DNA from: Halichondria panicea
Taxonomy: Eukaryota > Porifera > Demospongiae > Suberitida > Halichondriidae
Reading direction: 5' to 3'
NCBI RefSeq assembly: GCF_963675165.1
Contig: NC_087393.1
Span: 5,196,202 to 5,260,201, forward strand
DNA: 64,000 bases
Within the stretch, counting starts at the first letter, position 1. Each line of letters begins with the position of its first letter. The translations under genes were made by a program, and so were the position numbers. The notes under the pieces are model-generated. The model made no database searches. It worked only from the letters and a program-made list of their open reading frames with translations, and was not told the DNA's origin. This document shows positions 24,580-35,055 of the stretch, in pieces.

Positions 24580-24680
24580 CTATCTATAATCATACTAGAC
24601 AATGGTTCATTGTAAATGGGCCATTTATGGAAAGTCAACGACATAGCTGCTATATAGCTATAATTAACCTATAGCTGCAT
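24580..24680 (+). promoter_or_regulatory. Conserved 5' flank of R genes (copy upstream of R2)
   Basis: The block CTATAATCATACTAGACAAT, GGTTCATTGTAAATGGGCCA and CATAGCTATAATTAACCTAT is repeated almost unchanged before R2, R3 (26070-26168), R5 (29672-29770) and R6 (31302-31393). It is truncated before R4 by an inserted element. Likely promoter and 5' UTR carried along in the duplications. Confidence 0.6.
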
Positions 24681-25936
24681 ATGCTGCTGTTAAAGATACG
24701 CTGGAAAACCATGAAAACATTTCTAACACAAATAACTATATTGTTCATCTTAGGAACATCTACTAAAGGTATGTTATTACACTATAATTATACAGTAGAG
24801 CAAGCTATAGTTAATACTACAGCCCAGCAATGTGGAGTGTCCAATCTACCACCATTCTCGGACCCTGGTGGAGGAGGGAGTGCTCCTAGGATACAATACA
24901 GACAGCAAGTGTTGATCCCTAGCTACCAGTTCACCTGCTCTGGGGTGGTGACACAGTGGGGGGCGTACGTAGAGCCGGGGGGAGGTGGGGACAGAACGGT
25001 CTACATCCCCACCTTTCAAGTATGGAGACCAGACAGTAATGGAAATGGCGTCTACACAATGGTGGGAGAAAATGTCTACACAAGCCCAATAACACTAGTG
25101 GTTGATAGTAAACTACAAGTGAATGCTACACAACCATTCATTGAGTTTCAACCTAGCGATGTGGTCGGGTATTACTTGGACAGTGCAAAGGAATCAGATA
25201 ATCGAGGAGTGCAGCTAAATTTTAGCAGTAGTAACCTGGAGGTGTACTATAGGCCACCTCAAGAGGGAAACACTTTTAATACTAGAGCTGACGGTGTGGA
25301 GGTAGAGGATGGAGGAGCTCCTATTCTACTAGTGACAGTGGGTAAGTAAGTCTATGCATGGTGCACACACAATGTCACTGGTATAATTAACAATAATTAT
25401 AACCTATCCTTACACAGGCTGCATACCATGTTCATCTGGTACAACAACCTCAGATAGTATAGAAGGCAACTATTCTCTAGCAGCTGTCCTCATTCCAACT
25501 CCTTCTGGCAATCATTGCAGCACTTGTTTTCGTTATCATAAGAGAGAGGAAAAAAAGACGACAAGAAGAGCATGGAGAATTCGTAGCTACACTGAATGAA
25601 ATTAGCAGCTCTCTACCAGGGGACACGCCGACTACAAATTACAGAGACACACCCACTGCAGATGGTGGGGACACACCCACTACAGATGATGGGAATATAC
25701 AGGCAGCAAATCCATTGTTCTCTGATCAAGATGCTCACACAAATGGAACTATACCTCTGTGCTCCAATAATGCGTACGATGTCAACAACTCTAACCCTCC
25801 GAACGACCAAATCTCTCTCCACTCTAACAATGCGTACGATGTCAACAACTCTAACCCTACGAACGACCAAATCTCTCTCCACTCTAACGATGCGTACGGA
25901 TTGAAGGAGGAAGCCGAGTACGAAGTGGTGATGTAA
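24681..25936 (+). pseudogene. R2: receptor paralogue with frameshifted transmembrane exon
   Basis: Exons 24681-24768 and 24823-25341 are intact and encode signal peptide (MKTFLTQITILFILGTS) and full ectodomain (QQCGVSNLPPFSDPG...FQPSDVVGYYLDS). In the next exon (from about 25420; no separate hinge intron here) the TM coding sequence lacks 14 bases compared with R4: CTCATTCCAA runs straight into CTCCTTCTGG at about 25498. The frame then reads through a non-hydrophobic stretch to an early stop, and the tail (25715-25936, two to three NAYDV units, EAEYEVVM) is out of frame. The product would be a soluble ectodomain, or the gene is dead. Could also be an assembly error. Confidence 0.75.
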
Positions 25937-26168
25937 AAGAACACTTAGAAAAGTACAAGACTAGTAAAGTAGAGGAAATGGATCCCAGCAATCAAACTGT
26001 CCATAGCTGTTCGTTGTGTGCATGTGATCTGTTTTGTGACATGCATAAAGTATAATGACTGCACTGCACTATCTATAATCATACTAGACAATGGTTCATT
26101 GTAAATGGGCCATTTTATGGAAAATCAACGACATAGCTACTATAGCTATAATTAACCTATAACTGCAT

Positions 26169-27568
26169 ATGCTGCTGTTAAAGATACGCTGGAAAACCAT
26201 GAAAACATTTCTAACACAAATTACTATATTATTGTTCATCTTAGGAACATCTACTAAAGGTATGTTATTACACTATAATTATACAGTAGAGTAAGCTATA
26301 GTTAATACTACAGCCCAGCAATGTGGAGTGTCCAATCTACCACCATTCTCGGACCCTGGTGGAGGAGGGGGTGCTCCTAGGATACAATACAGACAGCAAG
26401 TGTTGATCCCTAGCTACCAGTTCACCTGCTCTGGAGTGGTGACACAGTGGGGGGCGTACGTAGAGCCGGGGGGAGATAGGGACAGAACGGTCTACATCCC
26501 CACTTTTCAAGTGTGGAGACCGGACGGTAATGGAAATGGTGTCTACACAATGGTGGGAGAAAATGCCTACACGAGCCCAATAACAGTTATCGATAGTAGA
26601 CTACTAGTGAATGCTCTACAACCATTCATTGAGTTTCAACCTGGCGATGTCGTCGGGTATTATTTGGACAGTACAAGGGAATCAGATGATCGAGGAGTGC
26701 AGCTAGATGTTAGCAGTAGTAACCTGGAGGTGTACTACGGGCCACCTCAAGAGGGAAACACTTTTGATACTAGAGCTGACGGTGTGGAGGTAGAGGATAG
26801 AAGAGCTCCTATTCTACTGGTGACAGTGAGTAAGTCCATGCATGCATACACAATATCACTAGTATATATATGCTAACTATCCCTATACACAGACTGCATA
26901 TCATGTTCACCTGGTGCTACTACAGCCTCAGGTAATACAAGCTAATGCATCTACACAAACCTTATTAATAGTCTATACAAAGCACACACACACATGCCTC
27001 ATATTTAGTGGCGCCTCATATTTGGTATACACATGCAGGCAACACAGAGAGCAATCAACTGGCCAGTGCTCTTGTACCAAGCCTACTACTAGTACTCCTT
27101 TTGGCAATCATTGCAGCACTTGTCCTTGTTATCGTAAGAAAGAGGAAGAAAAGACGACAAGAAGAGCATGGAGAATTCGTACCCACACCGAATGAAATTA
27201 ACGGCTCTTTACCTGGGGATACGCCCACTACAGATTACGGGGACACACCCACTACAGATGACGGGAATATACAGGCGGCAAATCCATTATTCTCTGATCA
27301 AGATGCTCACACAAATGGAACTATACCTCTGTGCTCCAATAATACGTATGATGTCAACCACTCTAACCCTCCGAACGACCAAATCTCCCTCCACTCTAAC
27401 GATGCGTACGATGTCAACTACTCTAACCCTCCGAACGACCAAATCTCCCTCCACTCTAACGATGCGTACGATGTCAACTACTCTAACCCTCTGAACGACC
27501 AAATCTCCCTCCACTCTAACAATGCGTACGAATTGAAGGAGGAAGCCGAGTACGAAGTGGTGATGTAA
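26169..27568 (+). CDS. R3: putative recognition receptor with NAYDV-type tail
   Basis: Exons 26169-26259, 26314-26829, 26893-26931 and 27039-27568 join in phase (391 aa). Signal peptide, ectodomain (QQCGVSNLPPFSDPG to RRAPILLVTV), Cys hinge, TM (ALVPSLLLVLLLAIIAALVL) and a tail with three NAYDV units and EAEYEVVM. The donor after 26829 is GA|GTAAGT where paralogues have GG|GTAAGT, changing one junction residue only. The ectodomain is residue-for-residue the same as in R6 although the tails are unrelated. Intron 1 (54 bp) has a stop codon, unlike R2, R5 and R6. Confidence 0.8.
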
Positions 27569-27683
27569 AAGAATACTTAGAAAAGTACAAGACTAGTAAA
27601 GTAGAGGAAATGGATTCCAGTAATAAAGCTGTTCGTTGTGTGCATGTGATCTGTTTTGTGACATGCATAATGTATAATGACTA

Positions 27684-28398
27684 CTCAGAGGTTAAGGCTG
27701 TTTTTTTCTTGAAATTGAAGAAAACGTGTACTACAAAAAACTACCATTTTTTGTAAAAATTCTCGTTAATTACACATTATTTTTCAAAATGTATTGTAAA
27801 CATGAATACCTTTCATCTGATAACATTATTACCATGGTTACTATCTTGGTATGTGCGTTAACTGTGATCAAATATGACTTACCTTAACAATAGTTTTGAA
27901 TACGCTGCCTCCAATACCAAGTTTTAGAAAGCTATATTGGTATCAAAAGAAAGCTCTTAGTCAGATCTACTAGAAACAAGGTGGATATTTGGTATGAACT
28001 CATTCTAGCTCTGATTACAGCAAATTTATTGAAAAAAATACAAAAAAATGGGAAAATTTATGATTTGTATGCCTACTGTACAAAATACGTGATAGCAGCC
28101 CTAAATATCCACTTGGTTTCTATTGCACTGTAGTAAGAGCTTTCTTTTGATACTAAGATTGTACCATGAAAGTGATTATTGGAGGCAGCGTTCTTTGGTT
28201 TAAATAATAGCAAGTTAACGTACGCAACAAGGCAGTAACCATGGCAACGATGTTATCATCCTGATCCATTTTACGTATATAATATAAATCCCGAATACAA
28301 AGGGTGCATATTGAAACCATTACACAATGACAACGAATGGATTGCAATGCACCCTCATTTATGGCCCATATTTATGAAACGGCCTTAACCAACCTGAG
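27684..28398. mobile_element. Fold-back/MITE-like element between R3 and R4
   Basis: About 715 bp with ends CTCAGAGGTTAAGGCTGTTT and (reverse complement of the right end) CTCAGGTTGGTTAAGGCCG. Inner blocks are also inverted: GAAAGCTCTTAG and CAAGGTGGATATTT on the left against AAATATCCACTTGG and AGAGCTTTC on the right; CCATGGTTACT against AGTAACCATGG. It interrupts the otherwise conserved R 3' flank/5' flank (GTATAATGACTA before, TCTATAATCATACTAGACAA after). It has no coding capacity. Confidence 0.75.
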
Positions 28399-29471
28399 TA
28401 TCTATAATCATACTAGACAATGGTTCATTGCAGACATTAGGTGTTGATCCTTAGCTACCGGTTCACCTGCTCTGGAGTAGTGACACAGTGGGGGGCGTAC
28501 ATAGAGCCGGGGGGAGGTAATGACGTAATGGTATACACTGCCACCTTTCAAGTATGGAGACCGGGCGGTAATGGAATGGCGTCCACACATTAGTGGGAGA
28601 AAATGTCCAGTAACAGTTATCGATAGTAGACTATACTAGTGTATGCTATACAACCATTCATTAGGTTTCAAATGATCGAGGAGTGCAGCTAGATGTTAGC
28701 AGTAGTAGCCAGAATTAAGGTGTACTATGGGCCACCTCAAGAGGGAAACACTTTTAATACTAAAGCTGACAGTGCAGGACGAGGATGATGAAGGAGCTCC
28801 TATGCTACTAGTGACAGTGGGTAAGTCCATGGTGCACACACAATGTCACTAGTATGATTAACAATATAACCTATCCTTACACAGACTGCATATTATGTTC
28901 ATCTGGTACAACAACCTCAGATAATATAGAAGGCAGCTATTCTCTAGCAGCTGTCCTCATTCCAAGCCTGGCTGCAGTACTCCTTCTGGCAATCAATGCA
29001 GCACTTGTTTTCGTTATCATAAGAGAGAGGAATAAAAAACGACAAGAAGAGCATGGAGAATTCGTAGCCACACTGAATGAAATTAGCAGCTCTCTACCAG
29101 GGGACACGCCGACTACAGATGACGGAGACACACCCACTGCAGATGACGGAGACACACTCACTGCAGATGGTGGGGACACACCCACTACAGATGACGGGAA
29201 TATACAGGCAGCAAATCCATTGTTCTCTGATCAAGATGCTCACACAAATGGAACTATACCTCTGTGCTCCAATAATGCATACGGTGTCAACAACTCTAAC
29301 CCTCCGAACAACCAAATCTCTCTCCACTCTAATAATGCGTACGATGTCAACAACTCTAACCCTCCGAACGACCAAATTTCCCTCCACTCCAAAAATGCGT
29401 ACGATGTCAACAACTCTAACCCTCCGAACGACCAAATCTCCCTCCACTCTAACAATGCGTATACGAATTGA
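28399..29471 (+). pseudogene. R4: degenerate receptor copy
   Basis: There is no signal exon. The ectodomain remnant (28436-28825) is recognisable (GTTCACCTGCTCTGG, CAAGTATGGAGACCGG) but has an in-frame TAG, deletions and frameshifts. The hinge/TM/tail exon (28885-29471) is still open: TM (AAVLIPSLAAVLLLAINAAL), basic segment and about four NAYDV-type units. A two-base insertion (GCGTATACGAATTG) near the end replaces the usual EAEYEVVM terminus. The adjacent element at 27684-28398 may have removed the 5' part. Confidence 0.8.
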
Positions 29472-29770
29472 AGGAGGAATCCGAGTACGAAGTGGTGATG
29501 TAAAAGAACACTCAGAAAAGTACAAGACTAGTAAAGTAGAGGAAATGGATCCCAGCAATCAAACTGTCTATAGCTGTTCGTAGTGTGCATGTGATCTGTT
29601 TTGTGATCTGTTTTGTTTTGTGCATGTGATCTATTTTGTGACAGCATAAAGTATAATGACTATACTGCACTATCTATAATCATACTAGACAATGGTTCAT
29701 TGTAAGTGGAGCATTTATGGAAATAGTCAACGACATAGCTACTATAGCTATAATTAACCTATAGCTGCAT

Positions 29771-31148
29771 ATGCTACTGTTAAAGATACGCTGGAAAACC
29801 ATGAAAACATTTCTAACACAAATTACTATATTGTTCATCTTAGGAACATCTACTAAAGGTATGTTATTACACTATAATTATACAGTAGAGCAAGCTATAG
29901 TTAATACTACAGCCCAGCAATGTGGAGTGTCCAATCTACCACCATTCTCGGACCCTGGTGGAGGAGGGGGTGCTCCTAGGATACAATACAGACAGCAAGT
30001 GTTGATCCCTAGCTACCAGTTCACCTGCTCTGGGGTAGTGACTGAGTGGGGGGCGTACGTAGAGCCGGGGGGAGTTGGGGACAGAACGGTCTACATCCCC
30101 ACTTTTCAAGTGTGGAGACCGGAAAGTAATGGAAATGATGTCTACATAATGGTGGGAGAAAATGCCTACCCAGACCCAATAACGCTTGACCCTGATAGTC
30201 AGATACTATAGTGAGTGCAATAGAGCCATTGATACAAGTTCAATCTGGCGATGTGGTCGGATATTACCTGGACAGTACAAGGGAATCAGATAATCGAGGA
30301 GTGCAGCTAGATGTTAGCAATAGTAACCTGAAGGTGTACTATCAGCCACCTCAAGAGGGAAGCACTTTTGATACTAGAGCTGAAGGTGTGCAGGAAGAGA
30401 ATAGAGGAGCTCCTATTCTACTAGTGGGAGTGGGTAAGTGATGCACACAACACATGCAATGTCACTAGTATATGCTTACTATCCCTATACACAGACTGCA
30501 TATCATGTTCACCTGGTGCTACTACAGCCTCAGGTAATACAAGCTAACAATTAAAGCTTAGCATCTACACAAACCTTATTATAATAGTCTATATACAAAG
30601 CACACACACACATGCATGCCTCATATTTGGTATACACATGCGCACGCAACACAGAGAGCAATCAACTGGCCAGTGCTCTTGTACCAAGCCTACTACTACT
30701 CGGACTACTACTAGTGGTGGTCTCAGTAGCGTTTCTATGGTACGTGATAAAGAACGAGATGAACAAACAGTACAGCCAACAAGATGGAAATACATCACCA
30801 AGACGGCATGGAGAATTCGTACCCACACCGAATGAAATCAGCGGTTCTTTACCTGGGGATACGCCCACTACAGATTACGGGGACACACCCACTACAGATG
30901 ACGGGAATATACAGGCGGCAAATCCATTATTCTCTGATCAAGATGCTCACACAAATGGAACTATACCTCTGTGCTCCAATAATGCATACAATGTCAACAA
31001 CTCTAACCCTCCGAACGACCCAATCTCCCTCCACTCTAACGATACGTACGATGTCAACAACTCTAACCCTCCGAACGACCAAATCTCTCTCCACTCTAAC
31101 GATGCTTACGAATTGAAGGAGGAAGCCGAGTACGAAGTGGTGATGTAA
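29771..31148 (+). pseudogene. R5: chimeric receptor copy with ectodomain frameshift
   Basis: Exon 29771-29858 and the start of exon 2 (29913 on) are normal, but near 30207-30210 two extra bases (CTATAGTG where paralogues have CTAGTG) introduce a stop; downstream the frame is again open (30211-30438). The usual acceptor before the TM exon is lost (GCACGCAACACAG instead of GCAGGCAACACAG), though a CACAG nine bases later keeps the frame. The TM is of R6 type (LLLGLLLVVVSVAFLWYVIK) but the tail after it is of R3 type (HGEFVPTPNEI, NAY units, EAEYEVVM). It looks like a recombination product; it may still be translated if the frameshift is polymorphic. Confidence 0.75.
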
Positions 31149-31393
31149 AAGAACGCTCAGAAAAATACAAGACTAGCAAAGTAGAGGAAATGGATTCTAG
31201 CAATAAAGTTGTCTATAGCTGTTCGTTGTGTGCATGTGACCTGTTTTGTTGTGTGCATGTGATCTATTTTGTGACATGCATAAAGTATAATGACTATACT
31301 GCACTATCTATAATCATACTAGACAATGGTTCATTGTAAATTGGCCATTTATGGAAAGTCAACGACATAGCTACTATTAACCTATAGCTGTAT

Positions 31394-33066
31394 ATGCTGC
31401 TGTTAAAGATACGCTGGAAAACCATGAAAACATTTCTAACACAAATTACTTTATTGTTCATCTTAGGAACATCTACTAAAGGTATGTTATTACACTATAA
31501 TTATACAGTAGAGCAAGCTATAGTTAATACTACAGCCCAGCAATGTGGAGTGTCCAATCTACCACCATTCTCGGACCCTGGTGGAGGAGGGGGTGCTCCT
31601 AGGATACAATACAGACAGCAAGTGTTGATCCCTAGCTACCAGTTCACCTGCTCTGGAGTGGTGACACAGTGGGGGGCGTACGTAGAGCCGGGGGGAGATA
31701 GGGACAGAACGGTCTACATCCCCACTTTTCAAGTGTGGAGACCGGACGGTAATGGAAATGGTGTCTACACAATGGTGGGAGAAAATGCCTACACGAGCCC
31801 AATAACAGTTATCGATAGTAGACTACTAGTGAATGCTCTACAACCATTCATTGAGTTTCAACCTGGCGATGTCGTCGGGTATTATTTGGACAGTACAAGG
31901 GAATCAGATGATCGAGGAGTGCAGCTAGATGTTAGCAGTAGTAACCTGGAGGTGTACTACGGGCCACCTCAAGAGGGAAACACTTTTGATACTAGAGCTG
32001 ACGGTGTGGAGGTAGAGGATAGAAGAGCTCCTATTCTACTGGTGACAGTGGGTAAGTCCATGCATGCATACACAATATCACTAGTATATATATGCTAACT
32101 ATCCCTATACACAGACTGCATATCATGTTCACCTGGTGCTACTACAGCCTCAGGTAATACAAGCTAATGCATCTACACAAACCTTATTAATAGTCTATAC
32201 AAAGCACACACACACACACACATGCCTCATATTTAGTGGCGCCTCATATTTGGTATACACGTGCAGGCAACACAGAGAGCAATCAACTGGCCAGTGCTCT
32301 TGTACCAAGTCTACTACTCGGACTATTACTAGTGGTGGTCTCAGTAGCGTTTCTATGGTACGTGATAAAGAACGAGATGAACAAACAGTACAGCCAACAA
32401 GATGAAAACACTGTCACATCACCAAGACGACCCAGCCTATACAGAATGCTGTTTAGAATAGATAGAGATAAGAATGTTGCACAGAATAGCAACCCTGATA
32501 GTACACCTAGCAACGGGAACATACAACAACCAGACGCCTACTCTCAATTGGAAACCAAAACTAACAATGCTGACAATGTACAACTTCCACTCGGCTACTC
32601 GCAACTGAAGCACGGACAACAAGCCAATGGACATCTTAAGAACCAAACGCCAGTGAACAATGAAGAAGACCCTGAACACTACTCACACCTCCGAGACACT
32701 AACAAAGCGTCGACCATTAAGCTACAGCCGCAACCTAGCTACTCTCATCTTGAGACCCCGACTGATGGCACTGGATACGCTAACCCCACCTACAGTGGAG
32801 AGGACGCCCCCATGTACACTTACATAGACGTACCGAGACAAGGAGCCAGACTATCGCAAGTACCCCCCACAGAGCATCGATATGAAGGGGTGGCACCTTC
32901 TACAGAATGTCGATACGAGGGGGTGGTACCCCCCACAGAGTATCGATATGAGGGTGTGGTGCCTGAAAAAAGGAACAGCCAAGTACCTCCTATAGATTAT
33001 CGTTATGAGGGGGTGGTACCCCCCACAGAGTGTCGATATGAGGGGGTGGTACCTCTAAAACAATGA
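31394..33066 (+). CDS. R6: putative recognition receptor with YSxL/RYEGV tail
   Basis: Exons 31394-31481, 31536-32051, 32115-32153 and 32267-33066 join in phase (480 aa). Signal peptide, ectodomain identical to that of R3, Cys hinge and TM (LLLGLLLVVVSVAFLWYV). The tail of about 230 aa differs from R1-R5: four YSxL motifs (DAYSQLE, LGYSQLK, EHYSHLR, PSYSHLE), then MYTYIDVP, then six RYEG(V/A) motifs spaced about 13-20 residues apart (HRYEGVA, CRYEGVV, YRYEGVV). LGYSQL fits the ITIM pattern (I/V/L/S)xYxx(L/V/I). Known biology of such motifs: phosphorylated by Src-family kinases and bound by SH2 proteins. That this happens here is inference. Confidence 0.82.
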
Positions 33067-33075
33067 GACATTCTT

Positions 33076-33092
33076 AGGTACTGTACTAACTG

Positions 33093-33125
<33 letters not shown>
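33076..33125. repeat. (TG)n microsatellite
   Basis: A pure TG run follows the R6 stop codon. Confidence 0.9.
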
Positions 33126-33126
<1 letters not shown>

Positions 33127-33317
33127 ATTTGACAAATATTTTGTGCTATTCCGCAAATTTATTGCAAAACTACACAATAGATTATTACAGCGAACAATAG
33201 TTGCATTCAAGTAAGGTCTAGTGAACAATGCTTCCATTGTAAGGCCTCCTATTAGAGAGATCATGAGACCTGCACACACACTCTTAACAAACAGTGTGTG
33301 TGCATAGCTAGCTAGAA

Positions 33318-34709
33318 ATGGACGACTCTACAAAGCTGCTAGTACTGTTGCTGGCTATTGGGACAGCTACACTCACTACCGGTAAATAATGCATGAGATT
33401 AATTTGTTTAGTTAAAACTTGTACATGTATATAATTAATATACAGCTCAGCAATGTGGAGTGGCTAACCTCCCACAATTCTCGGACCCTGGCAACAGTGT
33501 GGACACGTTGGCATTCAGACAGCAAGTGTTGATCCCTAGCTACCAGTTCAGTTGCTGTGGGGTGGTGACAAAGTGGGGGGCGTACGTGCAGCCAGGAGGG
33601 AGCATGCATACAAACGTCTACACCGCCACCTTTCAAGTATGGAGACCAGAGGGCAATGGCGTCTACACAATAGTCGGGGAAAATGCCTACCCAAACCCGA
33701 TAGAACTAAAGGATAATAGTAGGCTACAAGTGAGTGCTCTACAACCATTCATCGAGTTCAAGCCTGGCGATGTGGTCGGGTATTACTTGGACAGTACAGA
33801 ATCCTCCGGCTCAGTGCAGCTGAACGAGACCAATAGGAACGAGGAGGTGTACTATGGGCCACTAATTAACGGAAAATTTGACACTACAGCAATCAGAGTA
33901 TCGAGAATAAGTCTGGCTCCCATTATTTCCGTGGCAGTGGGTAAGCGCATGAAGCTATGAAATGTCACTATGATCTTAACATAATTATACATACACACAA
34001 AACACCATGCAGATCGCTCTGACTGCATCATCATCAACAACACAGGTACACTACGCTATTATGTGTACTGGTATAGCGCCGTATAAACTTAACCACATCC
34101 CCTTGTATGTATATATTCAATACAGACACTCCAGTCACTACCCTCGCTACCACACAAGCTGACAACTCTCTTGCAGCTATACTTGCACCCAGCTTGATAG
34201 TGGCCTTCTTACTGGGAATCAATATTACGGTAATAGTCATTGGAATGATATTATGGTTAAACCATAAGAAGGCGAAAGAGAACAAGCAAAACAGAGAAAC
34301 CTTCGTGGCTAGACTCAGCGAGATAGGTGAACCAACTGATAGTGGGCGGAGAGTCCACACTAATGGTGGGAAGAGGAAAGACTACGTTGATGCAGTTAAC
34401 CCACTGGCCACAGGGAGGAACACACACAATGAAAACATCTCTGCCCTACCCAACTCTGCCTATGCTGCAAACAACTCGGATTTTACAGAAAATTCAGCCT
34501 ATACTTCAGATTTTACAGAAAATTCGGCCTACGGTACAAGTAACTCTGCCTATGCTGCAGTCAACTCCGATTACACAGGCAACTCTGCATATGCTGCAAT
34601 CAACTCGGACTACACAGGCAACTCCGCCGTATACAGCTACATAGACGAGGATCAGCTACAGATAGTTTCCAAGGAAATGACACATACGCAACGTGTGTAC
34701 AAAAACTAA
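33318..34709 (+). CDS. R7: diverged recognition-receptor paralogue
   Basis: Exons 33318-33381, 33446-33940, 34013-34045 and 34126-34709 join in phase (391 aa). Signal peptide (LLVLLLAIGTATLTTG); ectodomain of the same family (QQCGVANLPQFSDPGN, QVLIPSYQFSCCGVVTKWGA, FKPGDVVGYYLDS) but clearly diverged; TM (IVAFLLGINITVIVIGMILW). The tail has repeated NSAYAA(N/V/I)NSD(F/Y)T units and ends VYSYIDED. Same exon phases as R1-R6. The flanking DNA is unlike theirs, so this is an older duplicate. Confidence 0.8.
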
Positions 34710-35055
34710 GAACTGTTTATCAGCACGGAGCATATTTTAATTTTTAATTAGCACTCGTACAACAAGTTTAATAGCGATCCATGTGACACACAGATAACTA
34801 GCTACCATGCAATGTTTGTTTGTGCGAGTGAAATATACTAATTAAGCACTTTGTACAATTTTTATACTTATAAGCTGTCATAGTGATCCATAATCAGACA
34901 CTGAGATTGTGTTGGGGAACAATGGAGAGAGTAAGTGCTCACAATGGACAGGCACACAACAGTAGTAACTAATGATCATACGTGTGCGTGCGTGCATGTA
35001 TAGCTACATCACTTGATAAACACCCACGACTTTAATTAGAGTTGAATCGCATGCA

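Noticed and set aside
23586-29558. Minus-strand frames over the receptor tails (DIVRIVRVEGDLVV repeats)
   Set aside because: They are reverse-strand shadows of the 60-bp NAYDV repeat; the plus strand has signal peptide, TM and correct splice sites.
34921-34935. ATGGAGAGAGTAAGTGC as a first exon for R8
   Set aside because: A start followed quickly by GTAAGT is attractive, but no signal peptide or joining phase could be established; the ATG at 35056 gives a complete model.
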